The notes: a model not told the origin generated them from the sequence alone. 64,000 nt of DNA from an uncultured Ruminococcus sp. (GCA_902794395.1 CADBHB010000007.1:1-64000); one strand, 5' to 3'; shown: positions 7,919-16,185, counted from the first letter of the stretch. Program-made: numbers and translations.

Positions 7919-8173
7919 TTACCTCCCAAACAGCGAAAAGCGTTTTTTCTCATAAGACTCTGTTTTTACCTCCAAAACCTTATAGCCAGTCTTGCCAACA
8001 GCCTCACGCAGGGCTTTTTCATCAAGCGGGGCTTCGCTGATGATCTCGGTTATTCCTTTTTTGTGCGAGGAGCTGACCTTTTTGGTCTTGAAGCTTTGAC
8101 GGATAGTGTCGTTGATGTGGCTCTCGCACATAGAGCACACCATGCCGTCGATGGTCAATTCTATTTTTATCAT
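7919..8173 (-). CDS. Heavy-metal-associated (HMA) domain protein, CopZ-like
   Basis: Eighty-four residues with a ferredoxin-like HMA fold. The metal-binding loop is GMVCSMCESH near 10-19 (CxxC), and a partial repeat of the fold is visible in the ALREAVGKTGYKVLEVKTE region. HMA proteins bind and hand over soft metals such as Cu(I), although some act elsewhere. The lysine-rich SFKTKKVSSSHKKG loop and a basic C-terminal tail are unusual for a copper chaperone. It is the first gene of the ABC operon. The minus-strand AAGGAC before ATG is a moderate ribosome site. Because the leader carries DtxR-type operators, iron-linked expression is more likely than copper-linked; this is inference. Confidence 0.85.
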   Translation of the reverse strand: MIKIELTIDGMVCSMCESHINDTIRQSFKTKKVSSSHKKGITEIISEAPLDEKALREAVGKTGYKVLEVKTESYEKKRFSLFGR

Positions 8174-8191
8174 AATGATGTCCTTTTTATG

Positions 8192-8225
8192 GCATTAACG
8201 CCCGCAGAAAGGCGAGCGTTAATGC
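8192..8225 (-). promoter_or_regulatory. Leader hairpin upstream of the HMA gene
   Basis: A perfect 10-bp inverted repeat GCATTAACGC/GCGTTAATGC encloses 14 bases and ends about 18 bases before the HMA start. There is no T-tract, so it is more likely an RNA stability or translation element, or a protein site, than a terminator. Confidence 0.5.
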
Positions 8226-8290
8226 AGAATTATGAAATGGTTTTTATAAAAGAGGGGTCCTCATGACATGCGCAGTATAAGAAACAGCCG

Positions 8291-8306
8291 GTTAGCAAGA
8301 GCTAAC
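8291..8306. promoter_or_regulatory. DtxR-type operator in the HMA/ABC leader (site D)
   Basis: GTTAG-CAAGAG-CTAAC, with arms and 6-bp spacer identical to the sites at feoB, feoA2 and the regulator. It lies 118 bases before the HMA start codon. Confidence 0.65.
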
Positions 8307-8346
8307 TAATAGTCAAAAAACAAACACCCTTGTGGGGATGTTTTCG

Positions 8347-8362
8347 GTTGCCTTTTGCTAAC
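8347..8362. promoter_or_regulatory. Degenerate DtxR-type operator at the HMA/ABC start point (site E)
   Basis: GTTGC-CTTTTG-CTAAC keeps one full arm and the 6-bp spacing and sits right at the predicted +1 of the promoter at 8370-8398, a usual repressor position. Confidence 0.45.
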
Positions 8363-8369
8363 TAAATAG

Positions 8370-8398
8370 AATATAGCATATCTTTTTCCTTTTGTCAA
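8370..8398 (-). promoter_or_regulatory. Promoter of the HMA/ABC operon
   Basis: Minus-strand TTGACA (8398-8393), 17-bp spacer, TATATT (8375-8370). The resulting leader is about 190 bases and contains operators D and E and the hairpin at 8192-8225. Confidence 0.75.
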
Positions 8399-8612
8399 GA
8401 GTTTTTTACGGCAGCGCCGCTAAAGCCCGCAGGCGCTGTATCGCGCTCCTTCCAGTAAAGTGATTCTTTTTAGGGGTCAGGGCTGATAAATATTTGGGTA
8501 AAATCGAGATTTTTATTCTTTTTGTTGCAGGATTGAAAATAGTATGATAGAATGTAGATTGACAAAAACCATTATTTAGCATTTTCTGTGTTTTGAAAAG
8601 GAAGTACCGTCA
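8399..8612. other. Intergenic region between divergent operons
   Basis: No gene found. It contains an inverted repeat CAGCGCC/GGCGCTG near 8412-8437 and an AT-rich stretch before the aminotransferase gene. A TTGACA is present at 8559-8564 but lacks a good -10 box, so the promoter of the plus-strand operon is not assigned. AAAGGAAG before 8613 is the ribosome site. Confidence 0.5.
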
Positions 8613-9818
8613 ATGAAAATTCCATTTTCTCCACCCGATATAGGCAAAGACGAAATCCAATTGGTGACCGAGGTGTTGGAATCCGGCTGGATCACCACCG
8701 GTCCCAAGACCAAGCTGCTTGAGCAGAGGATCGGCGACTACTGCCACACCGGCAAGGCTGTGTGTCTGTCTTCTCAGACAGCCTGCGCCGAGATGACCCT
8801 GCGCATCCTCAAGGTAGGCCCCGGAGACGAAGTCATCCTGCCCGCCTACACATATACCGCTACCGCTTCCATCGTGTACCACGTGGGCGCCACGCCTGTT
8901 ATGATCGACTGCAAGCCCGGCTCTTACGAGATGGATTACGATAAAATGGAGGAAGCCATCAACGAGCGCACCAAGGTTATCATCCCCGTCGATCTCGCGG
9001 GCGTCGTCTGCGACTACGACCGCATTTACGAGGCTGTGCGCAGAAAAAGAAACCTGTTCCAGCCCAACGGCAAGATCCAGGAGCTGCTCGGCAGAGTTAT
9101 AATCATGGCGGATGCGGCGCACGCTTTCGGCGCGCGCTGGCACGGTCAGATGTGCGGTGAGATAGCCGACTTTACCAATTTCAGCTTCCACGCGGTCAAA
9201 AACCTCACCACCGCAGAGGGCGGCGCTACCGTTCACCGCCTGCGTTCGCGCATCGACGAGGAAAAGCTCTACAAGCAGTACATGCTTTGGTCGCTGCACG
9301 GTCAGACCAAGGACGCATTTGCCAAAAACAACGCCGCGGGCTGGGAGTACGACGTAGTGGACGCCCAGTATAAGTGCAATATGCCCGACGTGCTCGCCGC
9401 TATGGGACTTGCTCAGCTCAACCGCTATGAGAGCATGCTGAAAAGGCGTCACGCGCTTATCAGCTACTACAACGAGGAATTCAAGGATCTCGACATTCAG
9501 GTGCTCAATCACGCCGACGAGAATCACCGCAGCAGCGGACACCTCTATTTTGTCCGCTTCAACGGAAAGGATTCCGATTTCAGAAATGAATTCTACAATA
9601 AAATGGCGGAAAACGGCGTAATGTGCAACGTTCACTTCAAGCCTCTGCCCATGCTTACGGCTTATCGCAGCAAGGGCTTTGACATCGCCGACTTCCCCTT
9701 CGCCTACGCGCAGCATGAAAACCAGCTCACTCTGCCGATGAACTCTGTCATTACCGACGAGGAAGCCGAGTATGTGGTTTCTACCTTTAAGAAGGTTTAC
9801 GACGAATTGTACCGTTAA
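8613..9818 (+). CDS. DegT/DnrJ/EryC1/StrS-family sugar aminotransferase
   Basis: A PLP enzyme of 401 residues that usually transfers an amino group to a keto-sugar nucleotide for surface polysaccharide synthesis. The cofactor Lys is K196 in SFHAVKNLTTAEGG, and the family's N-terminal PPDIGKDEIQLV and WITTGPKT motifs, the ADAAHAFG segment and the HFKPLPMLTAY C-terminal part are all present. Length is normal. AAAGGAAG precedes the ATG. It is followed by its own terminator, then by UDP-glucuronate epimerase and UDP-glucose dehydrogenase genes, so a role in making an aminated capsule or exopolysaccharide sugar is likely. The exact substrate cannot be read from sequence. Confidence 0.93.
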   Translation: MKIPFSPPDIGKDEIQLVTEVLESGWITTGPKTKLLEQRIGDYCHTGKAVCLSSQTACAEMTLRILKVGPGDEVILPAYTYTATASIVYHVGATPVMIDCKPGSYEMDYDKMEEAINERTKVIIPVDLAGVVCDYDRIYEAVRRKRNLFQPNGKIQELLGRVIIMADAAHAFGARWHGQMCGEIADFTNFSFHAVKNLTTAEGGATVHRLRSRIDEEKLYKQYMLWSLHGQTKDAFAKNNAAGWEYDVVDAQYKCNMPDVLAAMGLAQLNRYESMLKRRHALISYYNEEFKDLDIQVLNHADENHRSSGHLYFVRFNGKDSDFRNEFYNKMAENGVMCNVHFKPLPMLTAYRSKGFDIADFPFAYAQHENQLTLPMNSVITDEEAEYVVSTFKKVYDELYR

Positions 9819-9850
9819 ACCGGTCAGTTTACTTGACGCATGCGAAATAC

Positions 9851-9904
9851 AGCTCCCTTTCGCCGACGGTGAGCGCACCGCCCGGCGCAAAGGGAGCTTT
9901 TTTG
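9851..9904 (+). terminator. Terminator after the aminotransferase gene
   Basis: AGCTCCCTTT pairs with AAAGGGAGCT, continuing with CGCCG/CGGCG and an inner CGGTG/CACCG hairpin, followed by a T-run. Confidence 0.85.
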
Positions 9905-9908
9905 CGGT

Positions 9909-9937
9909 TTGACTTTTGCGGGCGTTTGTAGTAAAAT
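9909..9937 (+). promoter_or_regulatory. Promoter of the epimerase-dehydrogenase operon
   Basis: TTGACT (9909-9914), 17-bp spacer, TAAAAT (9932-9937), immediately behind the terminator of the previous gene. Confidence 0.75.
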
Positions 9938-9973
9938 ATATTACGAATGTAAAATTATACGGGACGTGAAAAC

Positions 9974-11059
9974 GTGGAACATTTGGAATTGAAAAACAAG
10001 ACCATCCTCATCACAGGCGCGGCGGGATTCATAGGCGCGAATCTGGTGATGAGATTGATAGAAACAAAAGAGCCGATGACGCTTGTCGGACTTGACAATA
10101 TGAACGACTACTACGACGTTTCCATCAAGGAATACCGCCTTGCAAAGATTAAAAAGCTCGTCGCCGAAAACGAGCAGGCGGAATGGTGGTTCATCAAGGG
10201 CGACCTTGCCGACAAGGCGCTTATCGACAGCGCTTTTGAGGACTATAAATTCGACATTGTCGTCAACCTGGCAGCGCAGGCGGGTGTGCGGTACTCCATA
10301 ACCAATCCCGATGCGTACATCAACAGCAACATCATCGGCTTTTACAATATTCTGGAAGCCTGCCGCCATTCCTATGACGACGGGGCAAAGGGCGTTGAGC
10401 ACCTTGTATACGCCTCGTCCTCCTCGGTCTACGGCGGAAACAAAAAGGTGCCGTTCTCAACCGACGACAAGGTGGACAACCCCGTTTCGCTTTACGCGGC
10501 GACCAAAAAGAGCAACGAGCTTTTGGCTCACGCCTACTCAAAGCTCTATAATATCCCGTCCACGGGTTTGCGCTTTTTCACGGTCTACGGTCCCGCGGGT
10601 CGCCCCGATATGGCGTACTTCGGCTTCACAAACAAGCTCATAAAGGGCGAGACCATTCAGATATTCAACTACGGCAACTGCAAGCGCGACTTCACCTATG
10701 TAGATGATATAGTCGAGGGCGTCATGCGCGTCATGCAGGGCGCTCCCGAGCGCGAGACAGGCGAGGACGGTCTGCCGCTGCCGCCGTACGCGGTCTATAA
10801 CATAGGCAACAGCAACCCCGAGAACCTGCTCGACTTTGTAAGCATTTTGCAGGAGGAGCTGCTGAGAGCAGAGGTACTGCCTGCCGATTACAACTTTGAA
10901 GAGCACAAAAAGCTGGTTCCCATGCAGCCGGGCGATGTTCCCGTTACTTATGCCGACACCTCGGCGCTGGAGCGCGACTTCGGCTTCAAGCCGTCGACCT
11001 CACTGCGCGAAGGTTTGAGAAGGTTTGCGCAGTGGTATAAAGCTTTTTATCAGGTATAA
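9974..11059 (+). CDS. UDP-glucuronate 4-epimerase (NAD-dependent epimerase/dehydratase)
   Basis: An extended short-chain dehydrogenase of 361 residues. The Rossmann motif is TGAAGFIG, and the catalytic set is ASSSSVYG plus YAATK. The substrate end has the TVYGPAGRPDMAYFGFT and FNYGNCKRDFTYVDDIV signatures typical of UDP-glucuronate/UDP-galacturonate epimerases of the CapI/LpsL group. The start is GTG at 9974, just before the conserved beta strand, with a GGGACG-like ribosome site. The next gene makes UDP-glucuronate, the expected substrate, from UDP-glucose, which supports the call. UDP-glucose 4-epimerase is a less likely alternative. Confidence 0.88.
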   Translation: MEHLELKNKTILITGAAGFIGANLVMRLIETKEPMTLVGLDNMNDYYDVSIKEYRLAKIKKLVAENEQAEWWFIKGDLADKALIDSAFEDYKFDIVVNLAAQAGVRYSITNPDAYINSNIIGFYNILEACRHSYDDGAKGVEHLVYASSSSVYGGNKKVPFSTDDKVDNPVSLYAATKKSNELLAHAYSKLYNIPSTGLRFFTVYGPAGRPDMAYFGFTNKLIKGETIQIFNYGNCKRDFTYVDDIVEGVMRVMQGAPERETGEDGLPLPPYAVYNIGNSNPENLLDFVSILQEELLRAEVLPADYNFEEHKKLVPMQPGDVPVTYADTSALERDFGFKPSTSLREGLRRFAQWYKAFYQV

Positions 11060-11068
11060 GGTGAGAAT

Positions 11069-12301
11069 ATGAAAATAGCAGTAGCAGGAACAGGCTATGT
11101 CGGCTTGTCTATAGCTGTGCTTTTGGCGCAGCACAACACCGTTAAGGCGGTGGACATCATCCCCGAAAAGGTGGAGCTGATAAATAACAAAAAATCGCCC
11201 ATACAGGACGACTACATCGAAAAGTATCTGGCTGAAAAAGAACTTGATCTCGAGGCGACGCTCAACGCGGAATACGCCTACAGGGACGCGGATTTCGTTG
11301 TGATCGCCGCGCCGACCAACTACGACAGCAAGAAGAATCACTTCGACACCTCAGCTGTTGAGGCGGTCATTCGCCTCGTCATGCAGGTAAACCCAAACGC
11401 GGTCATGGTCATCAAGAGCACCATCCCGGTCGGCTATACAAATTCTATCCGCAAAAAAACAGGCAGCAAAAACATCATTTTCAGCCCTGAATTTCTGCGC
11501 GAGAGCAAGGCGCTCTACGACAACCTCTATCCGTCCCGCATTATCGTCGGCACCGATATGGACGACGAAAGGCTCATAAAAGCCGCGCATACCTTTGCCG
11601 GTCTGCTCCAAGAGGGCGCTATAAAAGAGGACATAGACACGCTCTTTATGGGCTTTACCGAAGCCGAGGCGGTCAAGCTGTTCGCCAACACCTACCTCGC
11701 GCTCCGCGTTTCTTATTTTAATGAGCTGGACACCTACGCCGAGATGAAGGGGCTTGACACGCAGCAGATAATCAACGGCGTTTGCCTTGACCCGCGCATC
11801 GGCTCTCACTACAACAACCCGTCCTTCGGCTACGGCGGTTACTGTCTGCCCAAGGATACCAAGCAGCTTCTCGCCAACTACAACGACGTGCCGCAGGAGA
11901 TGATGACGGCTATTGTGCAGTCCAACCGCACCAGAAAGGACTTCATCGCCGACCGCGTGCTGGAAAAAGCGGGCTACTATTCCGAGAACAGCACCTATAG
12001 CGCCGCCAGCGAGAAAAACGTGGTCGTCGGCGTTTATCGCCTGACTATGAAGAGCAACTCCGACAACTTCCGTCAAAGCTCCATCCAGGGCGTTATGAAG
12101 CGCATAAAATCCCGCGGCGCGACGGTCATAGTTTACGAGCCCACTCTTGAAAACAATACCACCTTCTACGGCTCCAAGGTCGTCAACGATCTCGACGAGT
12201 TCAAGAAACGCTCCGACTCCATTATAGCCAACCGCTACGACTCCTGCCTTGACGATGTTATCGACAAGGTGTATACAAGGGATATTTTCAAAAGAGATTA
12301 G
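11069..12301 (+). CDS. ugd: UDP-glucose 6-dehydrogenase
   Basis: Oxidises UDP-glucose to UDP-glucuronate with NAD+. The 410 residues show GTGYVGLS at the N-terminus, [24 protein letters not shown], and the catalytic Cys in [13 protein letters not shown]. It starts 9 bases after the epimerase gene, with GGTGAG before the ATG, so the two are cotranscribed and act in sequence (UDP-glucose to UDP-glucuronate to UDP-galacturonate). A strong bidirectional terminator follows. Related UDP-N-acetylsugar dehydrogenases share these motifs, but the epimerase neighbour favours UDP-glucose. Confidence 0.92.
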   Translation: MKIAVAGTGYVGLSIAVLLAQHNTVKAVDIIPEKVELINNKKSPIQDDYIEKYLAEKELDLEATLNAEYAYRDADFVVIAAPTNYDSKKNHFDTSAVEAVIRLVMQVNPNAVMVIKSTIPVGYTNSIRKKTGSKNIIFSPEFLRESKALYDNLYPSRIIVGTDMDDERLIKAAHTFAGLLQEGAIKEDIDTLFMGFTEAEAVKLFANTYLALRVSYFNELDTYAEMKGLDTQQIINGVCLDPRIGSHYNNPSFGYGGYCLPKDTKQLLANYNDVPQEMMTAIVQSNRTRKDFIADRVLEKAGYYSENSTYSAASEKNVVVGVYRLTMKSNSDNFRQSSIQGVMKRIKSRGATVIVYEPTLENNTTFYGSKVVNDLDEFKKRSDSIIANRYDSCLDDVIDKVYTRDIFKRD

Positions 12302-12311
12302 TAAAACAGAA

Positions 12312-12378
12312 ACCCGCGCTTAACGGTTCTCAAACAGGCAGATGTTCTGCCCGAGAACGGTTATGCGCGGGTGTTTTT
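12312..12378. terminator. Bidirectional terminator between ugd and the histidine kinase gene
   Basis: A 20-bp imperfect stem (ACCCGCGC/GCGCGGGT continuing to GGTTCTC/GAGAACG) has a small inner GGCAG/CTGCC hairpin. A T-run follows on the plus strand. The convergent kinase gene ends 4 bases away, so it can serve both sides. Confidence 0.8.
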
Positions 12379-12381
12379 GTG

Positions 12382-14004
12382 TTACAGGGTGAAGCGGATA
12401 GTCAGGACAGAGCGCTCCAGGCTCGTTTCGCATTTGGCTTCGTGCAGGTCCAAAACCGATTTCACTATCGACAAGCCCAGGCCGTTGCCCTTTTGGTGAC
12501 GGCTTTTGTCCTTGCGCACATAGGGCTTCCAGATGTTTTTAAGGTCGGCTTTGGTTATGCCCTCTGCGGCGTTGCCGATCGAAAAGGACTTGTCCTTTAC
12601 CTCCGCCTTTATCTCGCTGTCGGGCAGAGAATACTTTGCCGCGTTGTCAATAAGGTTTTGCAGCACGGTTTTTATCAGCTCTTTGTCGGCGTTTACGGTG
12701 TTGTCGCCGCTGTGCGTAAAGGAGAGCTTTTTCCCGTTTGGCAGCGAGGCGTAGTTTTGCAGGAGCTCCTCGGTCAGGGCGCACAGGTCAAAGTCCTCCT
12801 TGTGCAGCGTCATGCTGTAGGAATCGAGCTTGCTGAAATTGAGCATGCGGTGTACCAGGCTGTTGACCTCGTCGGTCTGCTCAATGATTTTGTCAATGTA
12901 GAGTTCGCGCTCGTTTTCGTCAATATCCTCCTTGAGGCTGTAGGCGTAGCCGCTGATGACAAACAGCGGAGTCTTTATGTCGTGGGCGAGGGCGTTTGTA
13001 AGGTCAAGGCGCTTTTGTTCCTGGATTATCTGCGCCTTTACGGTGTGCCAGATCATCACGCAGAGTATGACGGCTATGGTGAGGAAAAAGCCGAAGATAA
13101 GCGCCGAGGTGATCGCCAGGTCGGTTTTGCAGCTGTCGAGGATGTTTATTTTTTTCGCGTACTGTATACGCCACGCGGCGTTTGGCACGCCTTCCTCGTG
13201 AACAACATATGTCAGGTAATCCGAGGTGTAAAACAGGTAGTTAAAGCCGCCCTGCCCGATGAAGTCCACGGTTCTGTCCGTCTGCTCCTTGCTCAGCCCG
13301 CCGATGAGGTCGCGGTTGTATTTTTCGTTGAGCAGGAAGTCCTTTGGGATAACGTTGCGCCTCACCTTGCTGCCCTCAAAGCTTTCAAGTTCAGGCAGCG
13401 CGTTTTTGCTTAGGTCGTACACCGCCACACGGTCATCAACTACAAAGCGGCTGTCCTTGCCGTCCACCTGCACCACGGTAAGCTCCAGCGGTATCACCGT
13501 CAAAGCCGCCTGCAGCTTGGTGCAGGTCAGCTCGTAATAGCTGCCGTCTTCGTTTTTGGTGTTCAAAAGCCTCTTTATCTCCTCAAACTGCTCGTCGCTG
13601 AGCGGCTCGCGCACCAAATCGTAATCAAGCAGCGAGGTAAAGACTATGTTGGAATCCGCTCCCTGGTGGGCGACAAAGCTCAGCGTTATCGAGTTTGCCG
13701 TATCCGCTATGACCTCCTTGGTGCTGCGGTTGGTGAACAGCAGCTGGCTGTCAAACGCGCTGTTGACGGAAAAGTCAAAATTGTCCTCAAACACCTGGTT
13801 GAACGCTTCAAAGCTGCCGTCGCCGACGGTCAAAAGCTTTTTTACCTGCGAAAGGTTCGACAGCTCTTTTGTCTGCGCGTTGACCTTCTCGCTGTTGATT
13901 CTGGCGGCGCAAAACACCGCCGAAACTGCCAGCCAGATCACCAGCATAATGAGTATGATGCGCAGAAACAGGCGGTTGCGCTGTTTTTTTAATCGTTTTT
14001 CCAT
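12382..14004 (-). CDS. Sensor histidine kinase
   Basis: A 540-residue membrane kinase. Membrane helix 1 (about 12-34) and helix 2 (about 297-320) enclose an extracytoplasmic sensor domain of about 260 residues with no named fold that I recognise. The dimerisation domain has the phosphoacceptor H341 in ALAHDIKTP. The ATPase domain shows the N box NLIDNAAKY and the G box GNGLGLSIVKS. It starts directly after the response-regulator stop, so the two are cotranscribed. The signal is unknown. Confidence 0.93.
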   Translation of the reverse strand: MEKRLKKQRNRLFLRIILIMLVIWLAVSAVFCAARINSEKVNAQTKELSNLSQVKKLLTVGDGSFEAFNQVFEDNFDFSVNSAFDSQLLFTNRSTKEVIADTANSITLSFVAHQGADSNIVFTSLLDYDLVREPLSDEQFEEIKRLLNTKNEDGSYYELTCTKLQAALTVIPLELTVVQVDGKDSRFVVDDRVAVYDLSKNALPELESFEGSKVRRNVIPKDFLLNEKYNRDLIGGLSKEQTDRTVDFIGQGGFNYLFYTSDYLTYVVHEEGVPNAAWRIQYAKKINILDSCKTDLAITSALIFGFFLTIAVILCVMIWHTVKAQIIQEQKRLDLTNALAHDIKTPLFVISGYAYSLKEDIDENERELYIDKIIEQTDEVNSLVHRMLNFSKLDSYSMTLHKEDFDLCALTEELLQNYASLPNGKKLSFTHSGDNTVNADKELIKTVLQNLIDNAAKYSLPDSEIKAEVKDKSFSIGNAAEGITKADLKNIWKPYVRKDKSRHQKGNGLGLSIVKSVLDLHEAKCETSLERSVLTIRFTL

Positions 14005-14682
14005 TTATTGATCCTCGATTTTGTAGCCGCGGCGTATTACGGTCTTTATCAGCTTGCCGTTTGCTCCCAATGCCTTTCTGAGGTTACGCATGTGGGTGTC
14101 GAGCACGCGCTCGTCTACGCCGCTGTTGTAGCCCCACACCATGTCAAGCAGGCGTTCGCGGCTGATTATGATGCCCTTGTTTTCCAGCAGCACCTTAAGT
14201 ATACCGTACTCTCTGGCAGTCAGCTTTACTTCCTCGCCGCCGCTTATCACAACGCCGTTGTTTGGATTCAGCGACAGCTCGCCCGACGAAAACACCCTTG
14301 AGCGCACCAAGCCCTTTGAGCGCTTTATTAGGGCGTTGACCTTTTCATACAGCACGGGCAGAGGAAAGGGCTTTATGACGTAGTCGTCGCAGCCCAGCGC
14401 GTAGCCGTTGAGAATGTCGCTTTCGTCCGTGCGCGCGGTTATGAACATTATCGGCACGTCGCTTTCGCGGCGTATCTCTCTGCATATCTCAAAGCCGTCC
14501 AGCTCGGGCAGCATAACGTCGAGCAGCAGACAGTCATAGTTGTTCTCGTACGCCTGCTCCAGTCCTTTTTGCCCGTCCTCGGCAATATCTATTTGAAAGG
14601 CGTCGCCCTCCTTTTTTAAAAAGTAGTTGGCTATCAACGCGCGGATGTTTTTGTCGTCCTCGACCAGTAACACACGGTACAT
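14005..14682 (-). CDS. OmpR/PhoB-family response regulator
   Basis: A 225-residue DNA-binding regulator. The receiver domain has the acidic pair in LVEDD, the phosphoacceptor D55 in DCLLLDVMLPE, and the Lys in VIKPFPL. The C-terminal winged helix shows LTAREYGILKVLLEN and VWGYNSGVDERVLDTHMRNLRKAL, typical of OmpR/PhoB proteins. Its partner is the kinase encoded immediately downstream. Two TTCAGATA direct repeats with an 11-bp period lie between its own promoter and ribosome site, a layout that suggests autoregulation. Confidence 0.95.
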   Translation of the reverse strand: MYRVLLVEDDKNIRALIANYFLKKEGDAFQIDIAEDGQKGLEQAYENNYDCLLLDVMLPELDGFEICREIRRESDVPIMFITARTDESDILNGYALGCDDYVIKPFPLPVLYEKVNALIKRSKGLVRSRVFSSGELSLNPNNGVVISGGEEVKLTAREYGILKVLLENKGIIISRERLLDMVWGYNSGVDERVLDTHMRNLRKALGANGKLIKTVIRRGYKIEDQ

Positions 14683-14709
14683 ATGTTTACACCTCTTTTA
14701 TAACATAAG

Positions 14710-14728
14710 TATCTGAAGTTTATCTGAA
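14710..14728. promoter_or_regulatory. Direct repeats, probable response-regulator binding site
   Basis: TATCTGAA occurs at 14710-14717 and 14721-14728, an 11-bp period typical of OmpR/PhoB-family tandem sites. It overlaps the predicted +1 of the regulator's own promoter. Confidence 0.5.
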
Positions 14729-14731
14729 TCC

Positions 14732-14760
14732 ATTATAAATAATTATTCGGAAAATGACAA
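14732..14760 (-). promoter_or_regulatory. Promoter of the two-component operon
   Basis: Minus-strand TTGTCA (14760-14755), 17-bp spacer, TATAAT (14737-14732). Confidence 0.7.
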
Positions 14761-14808
14761 GTTGTTTCGGAAAATTTAGTCAGCCCGTAATAGCGTGATA
14801 AACATAAA

Positions 14809-14846
14809 CAGCCGGCTCGGCACTCTGGCGGAGTGTGAGCCGGCTG
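14809..14846 (-). terminator. Terminator after the radical SAM/small peptide operon
   Basis: CAGCCGGCTC pairs perfectly with GAGCCGGCTG, with an inner GCACTC/GAGTGT stem. On the minus strand it is followed by a T-rich tract. Confidence 0.75.
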
Positions 14847-14862
14847 TCGCCTTGCTTTCGGG

Positions 14863-15012
14863 TCAGTCATTTTTTGAGAAGGGGCAGCTTTCTGGCGCCT
14901 CGGGCAGCTCCTCGCCCTTGAGGCAGGCTGTCAGTGCCCCGCGGTGCAGATATAGCATGACCATAGCCGCGCCTGTCAGGATACCGAAAAGAAATCCGAA
15001 TGTTTTTTTCAT
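14863..15012 (-). CDS. Small 49-residue protein next to the radical SAM enzyme
   Basis: A short frame that is easy to miss, starting MKKTFGFLFGILTGAAMVML and ending ESCPFSKND. It has an exceptional ribosome site (AAGGAGGTGA, 5 bases before ATG) and begins 40 bases after the radical SAM stop, ahead of the shared terminator. Two basic residues lead into a hydrophobic stretch (about 4-22), then a short hydrophilic tail with two cysteines (about 30 and 43) and a Glu/Pro-rich spacer. It could be a small membrane protein or the peptide substrate of the radical SAM enzyme; nothing in its sequence decides between these. I do not recognise the family. Confidence 0.75.
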   Translation of the reverse strand: MKKTFGFLFGILTGAAMVMLYLHRGALTACLKGEELPEAPESCPFSKND

Positions 15013-15052
15013 CGTGTCACCTCCTTGCGATAGCGTTATTCAACCGATGCCG

Positions 15053-16057
15053 TCATCGGGATATTCGGGCTTTTTTTCTCAATAGGGGACAGTCGGGATC
15101 GGCGGCGCCACATCGCCCCGTGCGGGCATAGGCTATGCACTTTGCGCCGCCCGCGCACGCGTCGGCGTAGGCGCAGCCCTCGCAGTCTGAGGGGAGCTTT
15201 GCCTGACGCAGTGCCAAAAGCTCGGGAGCGCTGCGGTAAACGGTCAGCAGGTCGGAGTCGTGCACGTTGCCCAGCTCAAGCGGCAAACGTCGGCACGCCA
15301 TTATGGTGCCGTCCGCAAGAACAGTCAGCAGCCGCGTGCCCGCGGTGCAGCGGTAAATGTGCTTGTCCCTGCAGGGGATGAATTGCAGCGCACGCGCGCA
15401 GGAGACCGATCTGCTGCGGTTCAGCCGTGCCGCGCGGCGGCAAAGACGGTCAAAATCCCGGGGCGTCAGCGAGAGCTGCTCGGTATCCTCATGCGAGGGT
15501 ATCACCACGCGGTCGAACCACAGCTTGTTTACTCCCAGCCGCCGGCAGTACCGCGCCAGCTTGGGCAGCTCGCGCAGGTTTTTGCGCTGGGCGGTGAAGG
15601 ATACGGTAGTGTCGATATCCTGCGCCAGCAGACGGCGTATGCCTTCCGTCGCCGAACGAAAGCTTCCTTTGCCGCGGATAGCGTCGTGCGTTTCCTCACA
15701 GCCGTCCAGACTCACCTGCACATAGCTTACGCCGCAGTGCCTTAGCCTCAGCGCCTCCGCTTTGCCTATAAGGGTGCCGTTTGTCAGCACCGCAGCGGTC
15801 ATATCCCGACGGCGCGCTTCTTCAAGCAGCCAAAACAGGTCGGGGTGGGTAAGAGGCTCGCCGCCCGTAATGTTCAGCGCACCCTTGAAGCGGCAGGCGC
15901 GAAGCATGGCTTCGTATTGATTCAGCACATCGAGCAGCTCCTCGCGGCTCTCAAAGGCGGAGTAGTCGTCCTGATAGCAGTGGGTGCAGCGCAGGTTGCA
16001 GCGGTGCGTAATGTGCCATTGTAGGGTAAAGGTGCCCTCATAGAACTCAGTCGCCAC
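15053..16057 (-). CDS. Radical SAM/SPASM-domain enzyme
   Basis: A radical S-adenosylmethionine enzyme of 334 residues from the proposed start. The N-terminal TLQWHITHRCNLRCTHCY holds the cluster-binding CxxxCxxC (C20, C24, C27), and NITGGEPL is the SAM-binding GGE motif. The C-terminal Cys-rich SPASM region (CTAG..., CEGC, ACAGGAKC, DPDC) should hold auxiliary Fe-S clusters. SPASM enzymes usually modify peptides or proteins. I prefer the GTG at 16057: AAAGGAGA sits 6 bases upstream, whereas the in-frame ATG at 16084 has no good ribosome site. The 49-residue ORF follows in the same operon. Confidence 0.88.
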   Translation of the reverse strand: MATEFYEGTFTLQWHITHRCNLRCTHCYQDDYSAFESREELLDVLNQYEAMLRACRFKGALNITGGEPLTHPDLFWLLEEARRRDMTAAVLTNGTLIGKAEALRLRHCGVSYVQVSLDGCEETHDAIRGKGSFRSATEGIRRLLAQDIDTTVSFTAQRKNLRELPKLARYCRRLGVNKLWFDRVVIPSHEDTEQLSLTPRDFDRLCRRAARLNRSRSVSCARALQFIPCRDKHIYRCTAGTRLLTVLADGTIMACRRLPLELGNVHDSDLLTVYRSAPELLALRQAKLPSDCEGCAYADACAGGAKCIAYARTGRCGAADPDCPLLRKKARISR

Positions 16058-16185
16058 CGGACGTCTCCTTTCCGGGCGGGACATTCGCCCGCTCTTTTGT
16101 CGCTATATAGTATATATAATAGTATACACGAAGTTTTCCTTTTTGCATAGTACCGCGGAAAAATTATCCGAAATATTCTGTATGC

